Positions 60,861 through 64,000 of a stretch of DNA of 64,000 nt are shown piece by piece. Made by a program: the position numbers and the translations under genes. This DNA is from DATBQN01 sp963799925 (lineage in GTDB: Bacteria > Acidobacteriota > Thermoanaerobaculia > Multivoradales > UBA5704): contig CAWCYZ010000001.1 in assembly GCA_963799925.1 (NCBI GenBank), positions 1,116,001-1,180,000 on the forward strand. The letters run 5' to 3'. The number at the start of each line of letters is the position of its first letter. The first letter of the stretch is position 1. Under the pieces are notes generated by a model. The model was not told the origin of the DNA and ran no database searches. It worked only from the letters and a program-made list of their open reading frames with translations.

Positions 60861-61538
60861 ATGACGACGCACAGCACGCTGGACGAGCTCGACGCGCGGA
60901 TCGCCGCGCGTTCCATCCTGCAGCACCCGTTCTATCGCGCCTGGAGCGCCGGCACCCTGACGCGCCGGGACCTCGCGGCCTACGCCCGCATCTACTATCC
61001 CCACGTCGCCACCTTCCCCGAGTACCTGCGCTCCGCCGCCGAGCGGGCCGAGCTCGCGCCGGTGCGGGCCGAGCTGCTCGACAATCTGCGCGAGGAGCTG
61101 ACGGAGCCGCGCCCGCACGCCGAGCTCTGGCTGCGCTTCGCCGCGGCGGTCGGGGCGGATGCGGCAGCAATCCCGGCCGCCGAGCCGACGCCGGCCGCCA
61201 GCGCGACGGTTGCCGACTTCCGGCGCCTCTCTAGCGGCTCGACGGCCGCGGCGCTCGCCGCCCTCTACGCCTACGAGAGCCAGCAGCCCGAGGTGTCGCG
61301 GCAGAAGGAAGCCGGGCTCCGCGAGCGCTACGGCGTCGAGGATGCCGAGGCGCTCGCCTACTTCACCGTCCACGCCGAGGCCGACCTGCGCCACCGCGAG
61401 GGCGAGCGCCGGGCGCTCGAGCGCTGCCTCGAGGCCGGGGCCTCCGCCGACGAGGTCCTGACCGCGGCGGACGATGCGCTCGCGGCGTACTGGAATCTCC
61501 TCGACGGTGTGATGGCCGAGATGGCCGCGGCGGCCTGA
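60861..61538 (+). CDS. CADD/PqqC-like iron-containing oxygenase family protein
   Basis: 225 residues of all-helical heme-oxygenase-like fold. Family segments: ILQHPFYRAWSAGTLTRRDL, IYYPHVATFPEYLRS, LLDNLREELTEPRPHAELWL, YAYESQQPEVSRQKEAGL, YFTVHAEADLRHREGE. The His and Glu residues that bind the di-metal centre in CADD (ChlaDub-adjacent protein associating with death domains) lie in PHVATFPEYL, YESQQPE and HAEADLRH. CADD-type enzymes make para-aminobenzoate for folate from a tyrosine side chain of the protein itself, so the same may hold here. The 3' part, with 72 bases beyond the stop, is repeated at 63147-63512. Confidence 0.83.
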   Translation: MTTHSTLDELDARIAARSILQHPFYRAWSAGTLTRRDLAAYARIYYPHVATFPEYLRSAAERAELAPVRAELLDNLREELTEPRPHAELWLRFAAAVGADAAAIPAAEPTPAASATVADFRRLSSGSTAAALAALYAYESQQPEVSRQKEAGLRERYGVEDAEALAYFTVHAEADLRHREGERRALERCLEAGASADEVLTAADDALAAYWNLLDGVMAEMAAAA

Positions 61539-61610
61539 GCCCGCTACCCTGCGATCAGGCTGCCCTGCTGGGGTTCGCTGCGCTCACCCCAGCCTACGCC
61601 GGCCACTTCC
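61244..61610. repeat. Direct repeat, copy at the 3' end of the intact CADD-like gene
   Basis: Pairs with 63147-63512 (offset 1903, one one-base gap). It covers the last 98 codons of the gene, the stop and a REP palindrome (R2, 61567-61597). Identity is about 95 percent by eye. The two copies bracket about 1.5 kb of lower-GC DNA. Confidence 0.87.
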
Positions 61611-61989
61611 TGCGTTGCTAGAAGGATCGCTCCGCCAAACTCGGCGACAACATCGTTCGAGAGCTTCTGTCCGCCGCCCGTGCACGAGCGCGACGCGGCT
61701 GGGTACTGCTATCGTTTAACGTCGGTCAACGCTGACGGGACCGAGATTGTCTAACCTCGGAAGGAAGGAAATCATGACGGAGGCCAAGTCGTTGAACGAC
61801 GGATTGCGGCGAAGTCGCCGCCTAGTTGGGCTCCACCCTCTGAGGAATCCTATCCGATTCCTGCCACGCCCACCCGCTCCCCGTCTCCTTGGTCGAACCG
61901 CCTTCCGCTGCAAGCGGCGCGGTTCCACCCTGGTTCTATCCTTCGCGCGCCATCTCCCCCCACCGCACTAGGCACATTGGTGATCCCGA
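61611..61989. other. Left part of lower-GC island, possible small ORF
   Basis: No confident gene. A frame from an ATG at 61774, with a strong GGAAGGAAGG leader, reads MTEAKSLNDGLRRSRRLVGL for 65 codons but turns basic and low-complexity. A short hairpin (GCGGCGAAGTCGCCGC, 61806-61821) lies inside it. It may be a leader peptide or a remnant. Confidence 0.3.
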
Positions 61990-62286
61990 ATGCAGCCTCG
62001 GATTCGGCTCTTCTCGAAACGCCACGAACGTGCAATCTATGATCGGCGTTTGTCGGTGTCGCTTCCCCGGCGGCTCCGACGGCGCCTGTGGCACATCTTA
62101 ATGCAGCATAATCAACGATTCGATGTAGTAGACGATACGAACTGGCACAGCAGAAGTAGCACGCTCGAAGAACTCGAGAGTGATCTGAAAGGTCGATATG
62201 GCGTCGAGACCCTCGAAGGCCTGAACGATCACAATGAGCGGGTCTCCGTTAATTTGGAGGGCTTGGTGTTGACGGCATCACCCTAG
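61990..62286 (+). pseudogene. AbiJ-like protein, N-terminal part (frameshifted)
   Basis: Reads LFSKRHERAIYDRRLSVSLP then RRLRRRLWHILMQHNQRFDV and SSTLEELESDLKGRYGVETL. The FS(K/E)RH/N opening and the LRxxLWxIL helix fit the AbiJ N-terminal domain 4 pattern. The frame ends with TAG at 62284, just where family members continue with a tyrosine-type residue. The rest of the protein follows one frame over, from 62291. One extra base near 62283-62288 explains it. Confidence 0.55.
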
Positions 62287-62290
62287 TCAG

Positions 62291-62920
62291 GTGCTCGACG
62301 TCATCGAACTCTTCTACGCTCGGCTAGGTGAATCTCAGCGGCTCGACTTTCAGGGGAGTACCAATTTAGCTCTCGACGAAGAGGGCTCCACCTGGCGCTT
62401 GGCCGACGGCCAGTTCTTTCAAGTTAGTTCCGACTTCCTCGCCGTCCAGGTGGTTGCTCGTTCATACGAACTTCTAAAGGCCGAGGGCTTTGAAGGCGCA
62501 CTGGATGAATTCAATGAGGCCCGCAATGATCTCGAGGCTGGTGACTATAAGAGCGCCATCCTGAACTCGTGTAAGAGCTTTGAGAGCGTAGCTAAATCCA
62601 TTCTTGGCGAGACCACAGGCAACGCTAGCGCGCTCAATCGCCAACTGATGGGTGGCGCGTTTAGTGTCGGTCTTCCGGATGGCTTCGCTGTACCCTTTGC
62701 CGACCAAGTCCTCACTTCGCTGGCGTTTCTACGCAACAGGCTCGGCGGGCATGGCCAAGGAGAGGCCCGGGTTGAGGTTCCTAAGTTATACGGCCAACTT
62801 GCGGTTCATTTGGCAGGCGCCTTCATCCTCTTTGCAGTCTCGCGTTATGCAGAAGTAGAGCAGGAGAAAGCACCTCCGCCGCCTACGCAGCCTCCGAACG
62901 ATGATGAGATCCCGTTCTGA
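62291..62920 (+). CDS. HEPN/Abi-type protein, C-terminal part of AbiJ-like gene
   Basis: 209 residues beginning at a GTG: VLDVIELFYARL, then a helical domain with NEARNDLEAGDYKSAILNSC, KSFESVAKSILGET and LTSLAFLRNRLGGHGQG. RNRLGGH satisfies the HEPN RNase motif (R, four to six residues, H), and the LRNRLGGHGQG setting matches abortive-infection C-terminal domains. Such proteins are toxin-like RNases triggered by phage. Lower GC and weaker codon bias than neighbours indicate acquisition. Its N-terminal half lies in the preceding frame, so the gene may be inactive unless the shift is a sequence error. A Pro-rich acidic tail ends the protein. Confidence 0.65.
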   Translation: MLDVIELFYARLGESQRLDFQGSTNLALDEEGSTWRLADGQFFQVSSDFLAVQVVARSYELLKAEGFEGALDEFNEARNDLEAGDYKSAILNSCKSFESVAKSILGETTGNASALNRQLMGGAFSVGLPDGFAVPFADQVLTSLAFLRNRLGGHGQGEARVEVPKLYGQLAVHLAGAFILFAVSRYAEVEQEKAPPPPTQPPNDDEIPF

Positions 62921-63146
62921 TGGCGAGTAGCCTCCTAACTAACTAGGGCCGCCGGGCGCCGAACGCCCGGAAGACAACTACATCCCTGCTCCGCGCCATG
63001 GCTGGCTCATCTCGATGGAGAAGTGAAATAGTGAAGCCAGCAAGAAATCGATTTGCCTTGGTGCGATTCGCGCCACGCCGAAGACGCGGCGCGCGTTTTT
63101 GCCAAGACCGTTCCCGATTCGCCCCTCGGCGCGGCGCACCGCGACG

Positions 63147-63441
63147 GGCCGCGGCGCTCGCCGCCCTCTACGCCTACGAGAGCCAGCAGCCCGAGGTGTC
63201 GCGGCAGAAGGAAGCCGGGCTCCGCGAGCGCTACGGAATCGCCGACGCCGACGCGCTCGCTTACTTCACCGTCCACGCCGAGGCCGACCTGCGCCACCGC
63301 GAGGGCGAGCGCCGGGCGCTCGAGAGCTGCCTCGAGGCCGGGGCCTCCGCCGAAGAGGTCCTGACCGCGGCGGACGATGCGCTCGCGGCGTACTGGAGGC
63401 TGCTCGACGGCGTGATGGCCGAGATGGCCGCGGCGGCCTGA
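63147..63441 (+). pseudogene. Second copy of the 3' end of the CADD-like gene
   Basis: Encodes the last 98 residues of the CADD-like protein (YAYESQQPEVSRQKEAGLRE to MAEMAAAA) with about a dozen and a half base differences from 61244-61538. The frame is open back to 62998, but that upstream part is an unrelated Arg-rich reading. The homologous stretch continues past the stop to 63512, including a REP palindrome. It is in direct orientation, downstream of the intact gene and beyond the AbiJ-like island. Confidence 0.85.
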
Positions 63442-63469
63442 GCCCGCTACCCTGCGATCGGGTTGCCCT

Positions 63470-63499
63470 GCTGGGGTTCGCTGCGCTCACCCAGCCTAC
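63470..63499. repeat. REP-like palindrome R3
   Basis: GCTGGGGTTC, then GCTGCGCTC and ACCCAGCCTAC. It is the counterpart of R2 within the duplicated segment, lacking one C. Confidence 0.75.
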
Positions 63500-63518
63500 G
63501 CCGGCCACTTCCGCTCCG

Positions 63519-63549
63519 GTAGGCTGGGGTGAGCGCAGCGAACCCCAGC
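63519..63549. repeat. REP-like palindrome R4
   Basis: GTAGGCTGGGG, TGAGCGCAGCGA and ACCCCAGC, inverted relative to R3 and 20 bases from it. The R3-R4 pair can form a long stem, as in BIMEs. Confidence 0.75.
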
Positions 63550-63574
63550 AAATACGTCGGCCACTTCCGCTCCT

Positions 63575-63605
63575 GTAGGCCGGGTTGCGCGACGCGAACC
63601 CCAGC
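63575..63605. repeat. REP-like palindrome R5
   Basis: GTAGGCCGGGT, TGCGCGACGCGA and ACCCCAGC, a diverged copy in the same orientation as R4. It lies 18 bases beyond the stop of the exonuclease gene. Confidence 0.7.
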
Positions 63606-63623
63606 AGAGGCTTCCTCGAACCC

Positions 63624-64000
63624 CTACCAGGCGACCGGCAGCCGCAGCTTCCGGTCGCCCGCTCTGTCGCGGTAGTAGACGCAGCCTTCCTGCCGCCCGT
63701 GGAGGAAGAGGTCCCGCAGGATCTCGACGTCTTTGCGACAATAGGGCTCGACGAGATCGAGCCGCCCCGCCTGCACCCATTCCAGGCACTGGAGGCCGTC
63801 GCCGGACTTCGCCGTTCCCAGCGTCTCCTGCGCCAGGTGATCGAGCCCAAGGCGGAAGCCGAGCCGGTGGTTGATCTCCTCCAGCAGGTCGAGGGTGGGG
63901 AGGGTCCGCGCGTAGTCTTCGCCGGTGTAGCCCGAGAGCACGGCGTAGTCGAAGCGCCGGATATTGAAGCCCACCACCAGGTCGGCGGCGCGCAGCGTGT
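63624..64000 (-). CDS. RNase H-like (DEDD-type) exonuclease domain protein, C-terminal part
   Basis: The last 125 residues of a longer protein entering from beyond 64000. They read TLRAADLVVGFNIRRFDYAV then TLPTLDLLEEINHRLGFRLG, LDHLAQETLGTAKSGDGLQC, EPYCRKDVEILRDLFL and a closing LRLPVAW. The NxxxFDxxxL, the following Asp and the YCRKDVE motif match the predicted 3'-5' exonuclease (YprB-like RNase_H_2) domain, sometimes fused behind a helicase. The ATG at 63977 is internal. Confidence 0.8.
   Translation of the reverse strand, partial: TLRAADLVVGFNIRRFDYAVLSGYTGEDYARTLPTLDLLEEINHRLGFRLGLDHLAQETLGTAKSGDGLQCLEWVQAGRLDLVEPYCRKDVEILRDLFLHGRQEGCVYYRDRAGDRKLRLPVAW

Noticed and set aside
62998..63146. 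N-terminal extension of the repeated CADD-like fragment as a new fusion gene
   Set aside because: The upstream reading is Arg-rich, has no ribosome site and matches nothing recognisable. The homologous part starts abruptly at 63147.

Overview
The window is about 64 kb of very GC-rich DNA (third codon positions almost all G/C) from a gene-dense bacterial chromosome. I see no rRNA, tRNA, CRISPR array, integrase or transposase. The gene content suggests an Acidobacteriota-type bacterium, possibly of the Thermoanaerobaculia kind. Pointers are sigma factors coupled to Ser/Thr kinases or anti-sigma-like proteins, a CHAT/subtilase cassette, large secreted BNR/Asp-box and fungalysin proteins, an IPTL-CTERM-like tail, and a secreted C-terminal domain ending in a GYF-type motif. 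The taxonomy is an inference.

Layout. 1-7.3 kb (minus): an envelope-glycan block with a GT39-like membrane glycosyltransferase, a multi-His membrane protein, two small proteins, a YfhO-like membrane protein run on into a SAM methyltransferase, and a GT2 enzyme. A strictly 21-bp-periodic non-coding array lies at 2.86-3.19 kb. 7.5-9.4 kb: a TPR protein and a patatin. 9.4-19.6 kb: a large HEIxE zincin-like protein divergent from a cassette of sigma factor, anti-sigma-like membrane protein, CHAT lipoprotein protease, subtilase and a truncated third gene. 19.6-22.1 kb: an accessory patch with decayed tandem copies of a small gene plus a DUF1036 gene, a second copy of the 3' end of an M28 peptidase gene, and a lower-GC insert. 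22.1-33.9 kb: M28 peptidase, PKD protein, galK-galT-GH2 operon, M61 peptidase, HTH protein, and hrpB split by a frameshift. 34-37 kb: a type IIG-like restriction-modification enzyme. 37-46 kb: two giant secreted proteins around three small genes. 46-53 kb: DUF5996 (frameshifted), Uup-type ABC-F, MscS channel, a small membrane protein, and a sigma/kinase pair. 52.8-53.06 kb: a second phased array with a 20-bp period. 53-57.2 kb: FAD oxidoreductase, radical SAM protein and asparagine-synthase-like protein, with a 195-bp MITE-like element. 57.3-64 kb: an Asp-box propeller protein, a CADD/PqqC-like gene, a lower-GC island with a frameshifted AbiJ-like HEPN gene, a repeat of the CADD gene 3' end, a cluster of REP palindromes, and the end of an RNase H-like exonuclease gene.

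Three patterns stand out. (1) Two unrelated short-unit arrays with helical-scale periods (21 and 20 bp) each sit exactly at the 3' end of a minus-strand gene. (2) Two lower-GC islands each lie between an intact gene and a second, direct-orientation copy of that gene's 3' end. This resembles 3'-end-duplicating integration, but no integrase is visible. (3) The sigma/anti-sigma/CHAT/subtilase cassette looks like a regulated proteolytic pathway at the cell envelope. At least six genes show single apparent frameshifts. Some may be sequence errors, so those genes should be read as probably one protein each.
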